Below are positions 35,466 through 45,513 of a stretch of 64,000 nt of DNA, piece after piece. Positions within the stretch are counted from its first letter, which is position 1, and every line of letters begins with the position of its first letter. Below the pieces are notes generated by a model, which made no database searches, was not told the origin of the DNA, and saw nothing but the letters and a program-made list of their open reading frames with translations. Source of the stretch: Paenibacillus oceani (GTDB lineage Bacteria; Bacillota; Bacilli; Paenibacillales; NBRC-103111); assembly GCF_014705615.1 (NCBI RefSeq), contig NZ_JACXJA010000015.1:124001-188000 (forward strand), given 5' to 3'. The position numbers and the translations under genes were made by a program.

Positions 35466-36359
35466 TTATAAAAACGCCCGCCCGCGCAGCATGGCCCGAC
35501 AGTTTGACAATAATTCGCGACTACCCGCCTCTTGCCGGCATTTGCGCAACTGCTCGGGGGACAGTCCCGTAATCTGCTTGAAACTGGATGAGAAATGCGA
35601 AAGCTGTTTAAAGCCGACCTCGAGGCTGATGTCCGTAACCGACCGCTCAGGCTCTTGGAGCAGCAGCCGTTTCGCCTCGACGACCCGGCGTTTTCGGATA
35701 TAGTCGAATAAAGTCAATCCCGTTGATTCCTTAAACAGCTTGCCTGCGTAATATTTGTTCAGGTTGACGGTTTTCGCCAGCTGCTCCAGCGTTAATTCGT
35801 CTCCGTAATGGTCTCCGATATAAGTAACCAGGTGCCGGACATGAGCTTCCTTTTCTGTGGACCGCTCCGGTTGTTGGCCCTTCGATTCACCGCAGAATTC
35901 GCATATGAGCAGCAGTACCTCCAGAAAGGCGTGGTGAAACCGATGGACGGCAACCGGATTCGCCTGCAGATGACATACGGCCATTTTGTTGAAAATCGAT
36001 TCGAGCTCGATCTTACGGTCAGGTTCCAGCTTCCATCGGAGCAAGCCCGCTTGGCGAAAAGGGGCCCATACGTCTACCGGCCAATAAGCAGGCGCCAACG
36101 TCTGCGTGTCCGGCTCGTCAAATCGGATGTTCGTTCGAGTCCCGCACACGTTTACCGCCGTTGCATGCAAGCCATGGCATAAGCGGCCGCGGATGAGCAG
36201 GTCCCCCTCCTCCAGATCGACAAAATCCGGCTCCGAGTAGAACCAGCAACTCCCCGAATGCACATAGCAAATCTCATAGCCGTTTTGCTCCGGCGGACCT
36301 GGTGAGCAACCGTTTTCAATCCGGTGCATGAAGCTGTGGATCACTCCGGACGTTGTCAT
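35466..36359 (-). CDS. AraC family transcriptional regulator
   Basis: A 297-residue regulator with an N-terminal cupin sensor (NGYEICYVHSGSCWFY) and a C-terminal AraC domain (LEQLAKTVNLNKYYAGKLFKESTG and VTDISLEVGFKQLSHFSSSFKQITG). The ATG at 36359 is chosen because AAGGGGGA lies six bases upstream; a frame starting at 36431 would add 24 residues but has a poor ribosome binding site. It lies just downstream of the orphan lipoprotein gene at 36686 on the same strand and may regulate sugar uptake genes. Confidence 0.87.
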   Translation of the reverse strand: MTTSGVIHSFMHRIENGCSPGPPEQNGYEICYVHSGSCWFYSEPDFVDLEEGDLLIRGRLCHGLHATAVNVCGTRTNIRFDEPDTQTLAPAYWPVDVWAPFRQAGLLRWKLEPDRKIELESIFNKMAVCHLQANPVAVHRFHHAFLEVLLLICEFCGESKGQQPERSTEKEAHVRHLVTYIGDHYGDELTLEQLAKTVNLNKYYAGKLFKESTGLTLFDYIRKRRVVEAKRLLLQEPERSVTDISLEVGFKQLSHFSSSFKQITGLSPEQLRKCRQEAGSRELLSNCRAMLRGRAFL

Positions 36360-36685
36360 CAGCCGTCCCCCTTGTATTTGCTCTCGAACCGCTTGACCCG
36401 GCAGGTTGATCGTTTCTGGCGATTTCATCATAATCCGGCTCAGTCAAGCGGGAAACTGCAAATACCGGAGGACTCCATGTAAAAACGGGGTGAGGCAACT
36501 GTAAATTCGGACTGTACCCCGGACACAATTGAAGCGGTATACGCCGGGCTACCGCCAAAAACACGAAAAGACGGTCCTACCAGCGACAAGTCGCCTTCCG
36601 GGCCGTCCATCCGAAATCTTATGCCGTCGTTCTAGCCGCTTCGCCTTCCTTCACTCCCCTGCAATTCTCTGCACTCCCCAAATCC

Positions 36686-38071
36686 TTACTTCGCCTTGTC
36701 CTCCGCGACCTTTTTCTCAACCGTTTCCGCCGCTTGTCTCAGCGCCACATTGACATCAATCTCACCCCGCAGCACTAGATCCAGTTGCCCCAGCATCGCG
36801 CTGTTCGCAACCGGAGTATACTTCGTCCAGATGCTGGCAGCCGCCGGTTTGGCCGGCATCAGCGCTTTGACGTTCCGCCCTTGCAGAAACGGCATATTCG
36901 CCCCGAAGGCAGCGCGGATGTCCGGATTTTTGTTCATCGGCAGCACGCCTTCTTTGGACTTGGCCAACTGGTACTCATCGCTGGTTAGCCAAGCGATCAC
37001 CTGAAATGCGGTATCTCTGGCATTTCCTTTGGCCATATTTGTAATGTTAAAGTACGTCGGATACGGCTGCGAGCCGACGCCCCGCAGGTCGCTATATTCC
37101 GGCAAGCTCACCATATCCCAGTTCACCAGGTTCATCGGGTCGGACGGCGCGAGCCATACTTGGGTCGCATTCATCGCGGCGATCCGTTCCTCCACGAACC
37201 ATTTATTCATCTGGGCCAGATTCGTGCCTTGTACTTCGTTGCCGGGAATCCGAAAAAAACGAATCAGATTATCCGCATGTTTCTTCCATTTGTCGTCGGT
37301 AACCAGCAGCGGTTTGAACGTATTGCGATCGACGAAATTGGCCGACAGCTGGTTCATCAGAGCGATATGGCTGAATGACGTGACGAAGCCGCGGTAACTC
37401 ACATCGCCTTCCTTGCGGGTCAATTTTTTGGCCACCTCGTAAATCTCGTCCCAAGTCATTCCGTCTTTCGGATAAGACACCCCGAACTTGTCGAACAGAT
37501 CCCGGTTGTACACAAGCACACTCGGGTTGTTCGTGACCGGAAGACCGTACATACCGCCACCCGCAATTTCCTTCATAAGCCCGACGGCCGTATCGTCGAG
37601 ACGGGACAGATCGAATTTGTATTTCTGAATAAGATCAGTGATGTCCGTCTGCAAATTGAAATCAATAAACCGGCTGTGGATCGCTCCGATCGAGGAGAAC
37701 ACAATATCGATGTGCGTACCGGCGGCCAGCAGATCGGGCAATAAAATATAGCCTCCTCCGTCTTTAGGGGTAATATGGACGAAATTCGTCTTCACATGGG
37801 GAAATTTTTTCTCGATCGCCGCCCCGTACTGTTCCATGAACAATTGCTTGGACTGCCCCGTGGAAGGCTCGAAAAACGTTAAGGTTACCGGCTCCGGTGC
37901 AGCAGCAGTGTTTGGAAGGTTTTGGGACTCTCCCTCTTTTTTGCTGTCACTGCCGGTTTCCCCGCTCCCTGCGCCGCCGCTGCCTGTACATGCCGCTAGC
38001 AAGGAGAGCGCAGCCAAAGCAACGGTCAGCTTGATCCCGTTCCCCCCTGTACATGATCTGATGAATCCCAT
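36686..38071 (-). CDS. Family 1 extracellular solute-binding lipoprotein (orphan)
   Basis: A 461-residue ABC importer receptor. The signal peptide ends with LSLLAAC, giving a lipidated Cys near residue 28, followed by a low-complexity Gly/Ser linker. Family landmarks are VYNRDLFDKFGVSYPKDGMTWDEIYEVAKKL near residue 190 and VNVALRQAAETVEKKVAE at the C-terminus. The start follows AAAGGGG. No permease or ATPase gene is nearby; an AraC regulator lies downstream. It is the second of four such proteins in the window and shares their YPKD(G/N)M.W motif. Confidence 0.9.
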   Translation of the reverse strand: MGFIRSCTGGNGIKLTVALAALSLLAACTGSGGAGSGETGSDSKKEGESQNLPNTAAAPEPVTLTFFEPSTGQSKQLFMEQYGAAIEKKFPHVKTNFVHITPKDGGGYILLPDLLAAGTHIDIVFSSIGAIHSRFIDFNLQTDITDLIQKYKFDLSRLDDTAVGLMKEIAGGGMYGLPVTNNPSVLVYNRDLFDKFGVSYPKDGMTWDEIYEVAKKLTRKEGDVSYRGFVTSFSHIALMNQLSANFVDRNTFKPLLVTDDKWKKHADNLIRFFRIPGNEVQGTNLAQMNKWFVEERIAAMNATQVWLAPSDPMNLVNWDMVSLPEYSDLRGVGSQPYPTYFNITNMAKGNARDTAFQVIAWLTSDEYQLAKSKEGVLPMNKNPDIRAAFGANMPFLQGRNVKALMPAKPAAASIWTKYTPVANSAMLGQLDLVLRGEIDVNVALRQAAETVEKKVAEDKAK

Positions 38072-38256
38072 AAGAACTTCAGCCCCTTTAGCCTGTAATT
38101 CCGCTCCGGGAATGAATGCGCTTTCGAAAACGGCTTAACCGGTGCGATACTTTCTATATTACAGGCAGGCTGTCGCAAGTTCTTATGCGCAATTGAGCTC
38201 TTTTTCAAGTTTGCGTCTGCCAGCGGATTCGCCTTCCTGACGCTGGCTATGCGGTG

Positions 38257-38299
38257 CGACGCTTGTCAGAGCGGGATATCCAGCGAAAAGCAAGCGTCG
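38257..38299. repeat. Inverted repeat upstream of the lipoprotein gene
   Basis: CGACGCTTG and CAAGCGTCG are perfect 9-base arms with a 25-base loop, followed on the plus strand by GTTTTATG. No plus-strand gene precedes it, so it may be a regulatory or degenerate terminator element. Confidence 0.4.
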
Positions 38300-38352
38300 G
38301 TTTTATGCAGAATTGGTTTTTCTTGCATGGAAGGGAAGCAAGTTGTTTTTAA

Positions 38353-38520
38353 TTAATAGAGTATATATTTAACGTTATTAACTTCTAGTCGCACCAACTG
38401 CTGCTTATAATCCGATTTGCTCCAAAGCTTTTCCACGATGTATGCCTCTTCGCCGAAACTTCATCGTCAGGAGCATTCATGGCAGTTTGCACATTGAGTA
38501 ACTTATCCCTGTATTCAAAT
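38353..38520 (-). pseudogene. Possible decayed coding remnant (unidentified)
   Basis: After the HD-GYP gene, the minus strand contains two short protein-like stretches in adjacent frames: RDKLLNVQTAMNAPDDEVSAK, then AYIVEKLWSKSDYKQQLVR ending in a TAA at 38353. Neither has a start or ribosome binding site. The apparent frameshift and good amino acid composition suggest a degraded gene, but chance cannot be excluded. The family was not recognised. The rest of the 500-base gap (38072-38571) holds the inverted repeat and AT-rich sequence. Confidence 0.25.
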
Positions 38521-38571
38521 AAACACCGCCCGCCTCCTGAATCGAAAGCGAACGGCGACATCCTTCCCTCT

Positions 38572-39630
38572 TTATTCCCAGCCTTCTTCATCCGGCATGA
38601 CCAGCTTGCCTTCCTCATACAGCTGCACGAACGCGCGGACAATGGCCGGATCGAAATGCAAGCCGCTCTGCTTGACGATCTCGTCCATCGTTTCTCGCGG
38701 AGTCCAGGCTCTTTTATACGGTCGCTCATGAGTTAAAGCATCGTAGAAATCGGCAAGCGCGACAATTCGCGCCTCAAGCGGAATCGCTTCTCCCTTCAAC
38801 CCGCTCGGGTAACCGGAGCCGTCCCACTTCTCGTGATGCGCTTCTGCAATGACGCCAGCCAATCTCAGAATCGAGAATGAGCTTCCATCCAAGATGCTGC
38901 TGCCGATCCGGGTATGCTCCTTCATCCGTTCAAACTCGTGCGGCTCGAACCGTCCTGGCTTCAACAAAATCTCGTCCGGTATGCCGATTTTGCCGATATC
39001 GTGAAGAGGGGCGGCCAACCGGATGGAATTGGTCAACTCTTCCGAAAGCCCGATCCGGCAGGCGATTAAACCGGCCAATCTGCCCACCCTAAACGTATGG
39101 CTGCCTGTCATATCGTCGCGATATTCCGCCGCACGTCCGAGCAATTGCAATATTTCATTTCTCGCCTTTTGCAGCTCATCGGTTCTTTCCCGCACTCTTT
39201 GCTCCAGTGTGTTTTTATGCTGCTGAAGCTGAATATGGAGCTGTCGTGTTTTTAACAAATTATGAATCCGAAGGATCACTTCCGTCCGGTCGTACGGCTT
39301 GGTCAAGAAATCGTTAACCCCCGCCTGCAGCCCTTGCTGCTTCATGGCCGGCGTAGCGTCGGCGGTAAGCATTAATACGGGCAAATAGATGTCCGGTCCC
39401 GTCATCTCCCGGATAAGCGACAGCACCTGCAGCCCGTCCATCCCCGGCATATGCATATCGAGCAGGACGATATCCGGCTCCACCTGAATCATCCGATCCC
39501 GGACTTGCAGCGGGTCCGTCAGGCTGTGGACATGGATAAATCCGGCACGGGCCAGTATCCGCTCGAGCAGGCTGATGTTGTATTCCTGGTCATCGACGAT
39601 CAGAAGTTTTGCCAGCTTGATGTCTTCCAT
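38572..39630 (-). CDS. Response regulator with HD-GYP domain (c-di-GMP phosphodiesterase type)
   Basis: A 352-residue protein. The receiver domain (residues 1-125) has the phosphoacceptor Asp near 58 (IVLLDMHMPGMDG). A coiled-coil linker follows (QLQQHKNTLEQRVRERTDELQKARNE). The HD-GYP domain covers about 160-345, with LHDIGKIGIPDEIL, EAHHEKWDGSGYPSGLKG and RIVALADFYDALTH, all key residues present. HD-GYP enzymes hydrolyse cyclic di-GMP. The ATG at 39630 has GGAG upstream; a longer frame overlaps the preceding gene. It is the last gene of a four-gene signalling operon and the likely output of the kinases. Confidence 0.92.
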   Translation of the reverse strand: MEDIKLAKLLIVDDQEYNISLLERILARAGFIHVHSLTDPLQVRDRMIQVEPDIVLLDMHMPGMDGLQVLSLIREMTGPDIYLPVLMLTADATPAMKQQGLQAGVNDFLTKPYDRTEVILRIHNLLKTRQLHIQLQQHKNTLEQRVRERTDELQKARNEILQLLGRAAEYRDDMTGSHTFRVGRLAGLIACRIGLSEELTNSIRLAAPLHDIGKIGIPDEILLKPGRFEPHEFERMKEHTRIGSSILDGSSFSILRLAGVIAEAHHEKWDGSGYPSGLKGEAIPLEARIVALADFYDALTHERPYKRAWTPRETMDEIVKQSGLHFDPAIVRAFVQLYEEGKLVMPDEEGWE

Positions 39631-39671
39631 CTTTGATCTCCATTCTGTATGCGGGCCTGGATGAGGCGGTA

Positions 39672-40043
39672 TCAGTTCTCGAGTGCGTGACGCATCTTCT
39701 CCAGCAATCGATCGAGCACCACCGGCTTCGTGTCGAAATCGTCGCACCCGGCCTGGTAAGCCTTTTCTTCGTCGCTGGCCATCGCATGGGCGGTCAAGGC
39801 GATAATCGGGATCGAGCTTGTATCCGATCGGTTTTTCAACAACCGGGTAGCTTCCCATCCGTCCAGAATCGGCAAGCTCATATCCATTAAGATCAGATCC
39901 GGCTGAAGCTGAGCCGCAAGCTCCACTCCCTGCGCGCCGTCTTCAGCGGTGACGATCCGGTACCCTTTGCGCTCCAGCCGTCTCGAGAGCATGTCCCGAT
40001 TCATTTCGTTGTCTTCGACCAGAAGTACGGTGATCATTGGCAT
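39672..40043 (-). CDS. Single-domain CheY-like response regulator
   Basis: A 123-residue receiver domain without output domain. Acidic pocket residues E-D are in LLVEDNEMNRD. The phosphoacceptor Asp is in DLILMDMSLPILDG near residue 54, the Thr in IIALTAHA and the Lys in DTKP. It overlaps the end of the upstream hybrid kinase gene by 10 bases and is 41 bases from the HD-GYP gene. It probably relays phosphate within the operon. Similar proteins are often phosphate sinks or partner-binding switches. Confidence 0.92.
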   Translation of the reverse strand: MPMITVLLVEDNEMNRDMLSRRLERKGYRIVTAEDGAQGVELAAQLQPDLILMDMSLPILDGWEATRLLKNRSDTSSIPIIALTAHAMASDEEKAYQAGCDDFDTKPVVLDRLLEKMRHALEN

Positions 40044-42370
40044 TTTCCCTCCGCGCTTTCATTCATCGGCGTTAAAATTCGGCGAATCTCCGCAGCCAGC
40101 GAATTAAAATCGAACGAGCCCTTCTGGACAATGTTTCGCACATACCCGTTTAATTTCTCCCGTTCCTCGGGCGTAACCGTCTTCGCCGTCACTACCACGA
40201 TCGGTACAGCCTTCCAGCTCTCCTCCTTGCGCAGCTCGCTTATAAATTCAAACCCGTCCATCTCCGGCATCATCAGATCCAGCAAGATGAGCGAAGGAAC
40301 CGCAGCGGCCATCTGCTCCAGCGCGATACGCCCATTGCCGGCCCGGGAGACCGCATATCCTTCCTTCAGCAGCAGGCGGGTCATCAGCTCGCTGGCCGTC
40401 GCATCGTCCTCGATGACGAGAACATGGTGCTCTTCGCTGGAAGGGATATATTTCTCCATCACTTTAATTAACCGGTCCCGTTCAACCGGCTTCGTCAAAT
40501 ATTCCGATACGCCAAGCGTGTAGCCGAGCTGCCTGTCGCTCGTCATCGACCAGATGACAACCGGGATATCCGCCAGCTCCGGGTCGTTCTTCAGGGCGGA
40601 CAGCACGCTCCACCCGTCCATGCTGGGCATGAGAATGTCGAGGCAGATCACCTTCGGACGAAGCTTCCTCGCCAGCCGCAGCCCTTCCGGCCCGCTGTCC
40701 GCATAAGCGACCGTCCAGCCGGTTTTGGCTACGTACCGTTCCATCAGCTCCCGGTTAAAAGCTTCGTCGTCGATTAACAGGATGCTGATCTCGCCTCCCT
40801 CCTCTTCCGCGGTGCCCGGCGTATCCATCCACATCGTCGTGTCGATTACATCCTGCGGGGCCGCCGGCAGCCAGCAAGTAAACAGCGTGCCCTCACCCAG
40901 GCTGCTCTCCACCCGGATATCGCCGCCCATCAGCCGGCTGTACCTCTGGCTGATCGTAAGCCCGAGTCCCGTCCCCCCGTACTTCCTTGTCGTCGAAGCA
41001 TCGGCTTGGGTGAACGGCTGAAACAGCTTGTCGAGCTGATCCAAAGACATGCCGATCCCCGTATCCTGCACGCTGAAGCAGTACCCGGCTCGTCCGTTCC
41101 TGGGTGCCTTCACCACTTTAAAGGTAATCGTGCCGGCATCGGTGAACTTGTTGGCGTTGCTGAGCAAATTGATCAAAATTTGCCGGAGCTTCGTCACATC
41201 GGCCGTAATCATCCCTTCGTGCTCGCATTTCACCAGCAGCTTGTTGCCTTTATTCTCCACGAGCGGACGAATCGTAGCGATCGTATCCTGAACCAGATCG
41301 GGCAAACTGCACGGTTCGGGAAAAAGCTCCATCTTGCCGGCTTCGATTTTGGAAATATCCAAAATATCGTTGATCAGGGTAAGCAGATGATTGCCGGCTT
41401 TGCTGATCTTCGCCAAATCTTCCGCGAACTCCGGCTCCCCTAAAATTTCCGCCTCCTCCTGAAGCATCTCGCTGTAGCCGATAATCGCATTCAGCGGGGT
41501 TCGCAGCTCGTGGCTCATATTCGCCAGAAACTGGCTTTTGATCAAGCTTGCCTTGACCGCTTCGTCGCGCGCTCTGGCGAGCTGTTCGGTCCGCTCGGCG
41601 AGAGCGGCTTCCGCCTTGACGCGATCCGTAATATCGGAGCGGATCGATATGAATTGATGAGGGCTGCCGTTCTCGTCGACAAAAGGCACGATTGTCGTAT
41701 TCATCCAGTATTCGCTACCGTCTTTGGCCCGATTTTTAACCTCGCCTTTCCAGACCCCTCCTTTTTTGATCGTCTCCCACATGTTTTGGAAAAACGATTT
41801 AGGGTGATAGCCCGAATTGATGACCCGGTGCGTCTTGCCGATCAGCTCGATCCGATCGTACTTCGATATTTCGCAAAACTTCTCGTTAACGTATGTAATG
41901 ACGCCCTTCGCGTCCGTGATCGCCACAATCGAGGATTCGTCCAGCGCATTTTCGATATCGCGCAAGTTTTCCATCATCTGCAGCAGCTTCGTTTCGTTTT
42001 GTTTACGCTTCGTAATGTCGGTCCCGATCGCAACGTGCTGATAGACGATGCCTTCGTCGTTAACAAACGGAACGATCGTCAGATTCACCCAATAATCGTT
42101 GCCGTCCTTCGCCCGGTTGTTCACTTCCCCTTTCCACACTTGTCCCGCGCCGATCGTCTCCCACAGATGCGTGAAAATCTCCTGCGCATGATAGCCGGAA
42201 TTGACCGCCCTATGATTAACTCCGATCAATTCCTTCCGTTCGTATTGGGATATTTCGCAGAAATGATCGTTCACATATGTGATCGTGCCTTCGTGGTCCG
42301 TGATCGACACGATTGATGATGCTTCGATGGCGGATAATGCGTATTTGACATCTTTCAGATCCGATAACAT
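40034..42370 (-). CDS. PAS-PAS hybrid sensor histidine kinase with two receiver domains
   Basis: A 778-residue soluble kinase. Two PAS/PAC domains occupy about residues 10-125 and 135-250. They are strongly similar to each other (NSGYH and WKGEVNNRAKDG against NSGYH and WKGEVKNRAKDG), so they arose by duplication. The histidine kinase core follows ([21 protein letters not shown] with the phospho-His, then N, G1 and G2 boxes to about 510). Two receivers, with [13 protein letters not shown] and [13 protein letters not shown], end the protein. The ATG at 42370 has GGGAG upstream. It lacks membrane helices. It lies 67 bases downstream of the MHYT kinase, to which its kinase and receiver parts are closely related. 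Confidence 0.92.
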   Translation of the reverse strand: MLSDLKDVKYALSAIEASSIVSITDHEGTITYVNDHFCEISQYERKELIGVNHRAVNSGYHAQEIFTHLWETIGAGQVWKGEVNNRAKDGNDYWVNLTIVPFVNDEGIVYQHVAIGTDITKRKQNETKLLQMMENLRDIENALDESSIVAITDAKGVITYVNEKFCEISKYDRIELIGKTHRVINSGYHPKSFFQNMWETIKKGGVWKGEVKNRAKDGSEYWMNTTIVPFVDENGSPHQFISIRSDITDRVKAEAALAERTEQLARARDEAVKASLIKSQFLANMSHELRTPLNAIIGYSEMLQEEAEILGEPEFAEDLAKISKAGNHLLTLINDILDISKIEAGKMELFPEPCSLPDLVQDTIATIRPLVENKGNKLLVKCEHEGMITADVTKLRQILINLLSNANKFTDAGTITFKVVKAPRNGRAGYCFSVQDTGIGMSLDQLDKLFQPFTQADASTTRKYGGTGLGLTISQRYSRLMGGDIRVESSLGEGTLFTCWLPAAPQDVIDTTMWMDTPGTAEEEGGEISILLIDDEAFNRELMERYVAKTGWTVAYADSGPEGLRLARKLRPKVICLDILMPSMDGWSVLSALKNDPELADIPVVIWSMTSDRQLGYTLGVSEYLTKPVERDRLIKVMEKYIPSSEEHHVLVIEDDATASELMTRLLLKEGYAVSRAGNGRIALEQMAAAVPSLILLDLMMPEMDGFEFISELRKEESWKAVPIVVVTAKTVTPEEREKLNGYVRNIVQKGSFDFNSLAAEIRRILTPMNESAEGKCQ

Positions 42371-42437
42371 AGCTGTCAGCTCCCATCCGGTGATTGGAAT
42401 ACGATTCGTCTTCCCCCTGCTCGCCAATCCGGCCCTC

Positions 42438-44795
42438 CTAGACCAGATACGGTCTGATTTCCGCAAGCAGCGACTGCGGGGTGAATCCGCCCTTCTGTAT
42501 AATGTTCTGCACGTAACCGTTCAGCTTGACGCGGTCCTCGGCCGTTACGGTTTTCGCCGTGATGACGATAACCGGGATGTCCCGCCAAGCCTCGATTTTC
42601 TGCAGCTCCTCAATAAATTGGAAACCGTCCATCTGCGGCATCATCAGATCCAGCAAAATCAGCGAAGGCTGGTGCCGCGTCAAGCTATCCAAGGCGATCG
42701 CTCCGTTTCCGGCTACCGTTACGAGATAGCCTTCCTTGCGCAGCAGCCTGGCGGCAAGCTCGCTGGCCGACTGGTCGTCCTCGATGACCAGAACCGAATG
42801 CTGTCCGCTCTTGTCCACGTATTTATCGATAACCGAGACGAGCTGCTCCCGTTGTACGGGCTTGACCAAATATTCGGCGGCGCCAAGCGCGAAGCCGAGC
42901 TGTTTATCGCTCGACATGGACCAGATGACAACGGGAATGTCCTTCGTGTCCGGGTCGTTTTTGAGCAGGGCCAGCACGCTCCAGCCGTCCATGCCGGGCA
43001 TCAGAATGTCGAGGCAGATCACCTTGGGGCGAAGCTTTTTCGCCAAGGCCAGCCCTTTCTGCCCGTTGTCGGCGTAGGCGACTGTCCAGCCTTCCTTGGC
43101 CAGGTACCGCTGAAGCAGTTGTTCGCTCGATATCTCGTCATCAATCAAAAGAATCCGGGCGGAGTTCGTCTCCGCTTCGGAATCGGCAACCGGTCCAACC
43201 GCCTGCTCGTTAAGCGCTGGAGCCGTACGGGATGCCGGAAGCCAGCATACGAAGGTGCTGCCGGCCCCGAGACTGCTCTCGACACGGATATCGCCGCCCA
43301 TCAGTTCGCAATACCGACGGCTGATCGCCAGTCCGAGTCCGGTACCGCCATACTGGCGCGTAGTGGAATTGTCGGCTTGGGTGAAGGGCTGAAACAGCTT
43401 GTCCATCTGTTCGGGCGACATGCCGATTCCGCTGTCCTGCACACTGAACCGGTACCCCGGCTCGCCGTCTCTCGCTTCCCGGTCGACCTTCAGAACGACT
43501 TGGCCTTGCTTCGTAAACTTGCCTGCATTGCTCAGCAAATTGATCAGAATTTGCCTGAGCTTCGTCACATCGGTGGTAATCTCACCTTCCAGGCGATGCA
43601 CCTCCAGACGGTTCCCGTTCGCTTCCATAAGCGGAGCGACCGTATCCGCCGCGTCCTGAATCAGCTCCGGCAGATTGCAGGTTTCGAAGTAAATCTCCAT
43701 CTTGCCCGCTTCGATCTTCGAGATGTCCAAAATATCGTTGATCAGCGCAAGCAAATGTTTACCGGCATGGCTGATTTTCCCCAAATCTTCGACGAAACCG
43801 GCCTCTCCGAGATCCTCTGCATCCTCCTGAAGCATTTCGCTATATCCGATAATGGCGTTAAGCGGCGTCCTCAGCTCGTGACTCATATTGGCCAGAAACT
43901 GGCTTTTGATCCGGTTCGCGCGAATCGCTTCGTCATGCGCCTTCTCCAGCTGGGCCGTACGTTCCTTCACCAATTGCTCCAGATGCCCGTTCAGCTGCAG
44001 CAATTCTTCGTTCATCCTGTATATTTCTTTGGACTTCAGCAGAATCTCCGAATCTTTCAAGTAGAACCGTTTGGATACGAAGATGCCGAGCAGGCACAAG
44101 CCCAGAGTGAATAAAGTGCCGCCCGATATGAAATAAGCGAGCCACTTCTGATCCAGCACGACGCCTGCCGCCAGATCCGGATCGCTGCTCGTCGTAAAAT
44201 TGGCCGCCAGCATGCCCGTATAATGCAAGCCCGCGATCGCCGCCCCCATAATCAGGCCGCTGCCGAGCTTCTTCCAGCCTTCCCCGCGCTGTCCTTCCAC
44301 ACGAAAGTAAAACGTCAGCCACAACGCGGTTACGGAAGCGGCTATCGCGATTACTATTGATAGGCCGAACAGCAGCGGATCATACCTTATGCCGATCTGC
44401 ATGGCCGCCATGCCGATATAATGCATGCTCGATACGCCGGCAGCCAGCAGCAGGCCGCCTCCCCATAACGCTCGCGCTCCGAGCCTTTTGCTGCGGCTTA
44501 CTACATATAAAGCGACGAATGACCCGGCAATCGAAGGCAGCACCGAAACCGTTACGAGTCTGAGATCATAAGCAACCGGGATGGGCAGCGATAAGGCGAG
44601 CATAGCGACAAAATGCATCGACCATATGCCAAGCCCCATAGCGGCTGCGCCGAACAGCAGCCATAACCAGCGCCTGATTCGTTCCGCAGTGCTGATTCTG
44701 CCTGTCAGATCGAGCGCCGTATAGGAAGCTACCACGGCTACGATATACGAAAATACGACCAGTACCGGATCATGCGAGCCGTGTATATGTTCCAT
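42438..44795 (-). CDS. MHYT-domain hybrid sensor histidine kinase with two receiver domains
   Basis: A 785-residue membrane kinase. The MHYT sensor occupies about residues 10-225 with seven helices and three motifs: SMHFVAM, SMHYIGM and GLHYTGM. MHYT domains are thought to bind copper and sense gas such as O2, CO or NO. A coiled coil leads to the kinase core ([23 protein letters not shown]). Two receivers follow, with [13 protein letters not shown] and [13 protein letters not shown]. It is the first gene of the signalling operon. The gene from 40034 is a paralogue sharing the kinase and receivers but with PAS in place of MHYT input. Confidence 0.93.
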   Translation of the reverse strand: MEHIHGSHDPVLVVFSYIVAVVASYTALDLTGRISTAERIRRWLWLLFGAAAMGLGIWSMHFVAMLALSLPIPVAYDLRLVTVSVLPSIAGSFVALYVVSRSKRLGARALWGGGLLLAAGVSSMHYIGMAAMQIGIRYDPLLFGLSIVIAIAASVTALWLTFYFRVEGQRGEGWKKLGSGLIMGAAIAGLHYTGMLAANFTTSSDPDLAAGVVLDQKWLAYFISGGTLFTLGLCLLGIFVSKRFYLKDSEILLKSKEIYRMNEELLQLNGHLEQLVKERTAQLEKAHDEAIRANRIKSQFLANMSHELRTPLNAIIGYSEMLQEDAEDLGEAGFVEDLGKISHAGKHLLALINDILDISKIEAGKMEIYFETCNLPELIQDAADTVAPLMEANGNRLEVHRLEGEITTDVTKLRQILINLLSNAGKFTKQGQVVLKVDREARDGEPGYRFSVQDSGIGMSPEQMDKLFQPFTQADNSTTRQYGGTGLGLAISRRYCELMGGDIRVESSLGAGSTFVCWLPASRTAPALNEQAVGPVADSEAETNSARILLIDDEISSEQLLQRYLAKEGWTVAYADNGQKGLALAKKLRPKVICLDILMPGMDGWSVLALLKNDPDTKDIPVVIWSMSSDKQLGFALGAAEYLVKPVQREQLVSVIDKYVDKSGQHSVLVIEDDQSASELAARLLRKEGYLVTVAGNGAIALDSLTRHQPSLILLDLMMPQMDGFQFIEELQKIEAWRDIPVIVITAKTVTAEDRVKLNGYVQNIIQKGGFTPQSLLAEIRPYLV

Positions 44796-45145
44796 TTTTA
44801 GTCCCTCCCCATTAAGCTCCTAATGGCGTTAGCGGATTTTGAGAAATAACGTCGAAATCAATCGAACCCTTGGCAATCCGATCATACTACCGAACTAGCA
44901 ATCTGGGAATCAATGGGCACTTAGACTCCTCTATTATACTACAATGCTTGGAAACATTTTACGAAAAGTTATAGTCCGGCACGACGTCAAGCAGCGCGCA
45001 TCCAGTCACATCTATTAATGAAGTAATTTTTTCGGGCAGGGCATATTCGGCTTCGTTCAAACGGAATGCATACCGGCACTATCACATAATAAGAGTCTTT
45101 GCCATCCTCTATCTTCGGCATGTGGGGACAATAAAGACGAATAGA
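44796..45145. other. Intergenic stretch upstream of the signalling operon
   Basis: The first 350 bases of a 718-base gene-free region. It should hold the promoter of the MHYT kinase (minus strand). No convincing promoter, gene or structured element was seen. Confidence 0.5.
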
Positions 45146-45295
45146 GGCGGTTTGCACCTCTTATCCCGCCCTACTCGTTGCGTTTTACCCTTTCCGCGGA
45201 TATTAGCAGCTACAAACCGCTCCTATTTCCCCCTCCAAACAGATTATGAACAAAATAACGGGTACAAACCGCTCCTATTCGGTTCCTTCTCCGCT
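45146..45295 (+). repeat. Dispersed intergenic repeat, copy A
   Basis: About 150 bases matching copy B at 62374-62522. Three landmarks, GGTTTGCA (45149), CAAACCGCTC (45213) and GGGTACAAACC (45260), occur at the same 65- and 52-base spacing in both copies. The first two landmarks are inverted relative to each other, so the unit can fold. The open frames crossing it have no ribosome binding site. Confidence 0.7.
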
Positions 45296-45425
45296 TGCAG
45301 CATGGCGGAAGGTGCAGACGAACAGACGAAACGGCCACCTAAAAAGCGATCTGCGACCCTTGCTGACTCAACAAGTGAAAATGATCCCTTCTCCGCTTAA
45401 CCCGTTGAAGACATTTAATGTACAT

Positions 45426-45456
45426 AAAAACTCGCATCCCTCATAAAGGATGCGAG
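45426..45456 (-). terminator. Intrinsic terminator of the lipoprotein gene
   Basis: CTCGCATCC and GGATGCGAG pair (45431-45456) and on the minus strand a T run follows at 45430-45426. It lies 58 bases after the stop codon. Confidence 0.85.
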
Positions 45457-45513
45457 CTGCTTAGGGCGGATTGAACGGTTAAGGAGCAATAGCATAGTAG
45501 CTTCTCCCGCCTA

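Noticed and set aside
42279-44114. 611-codon plus-strand frame opposite the two hybrid kinases
   Set aside because: Composition (Arg, His, Leu rich) is that of an antisense shadow; the minus strand carries full kinase domains.
45122-45446. Two overlapping plus-strand open frames of 92 and 66 codons
   Set aside because: They lie across the dispersed repeat and terminator region, lack ribosome binding sites and look like translated repeat sequence.
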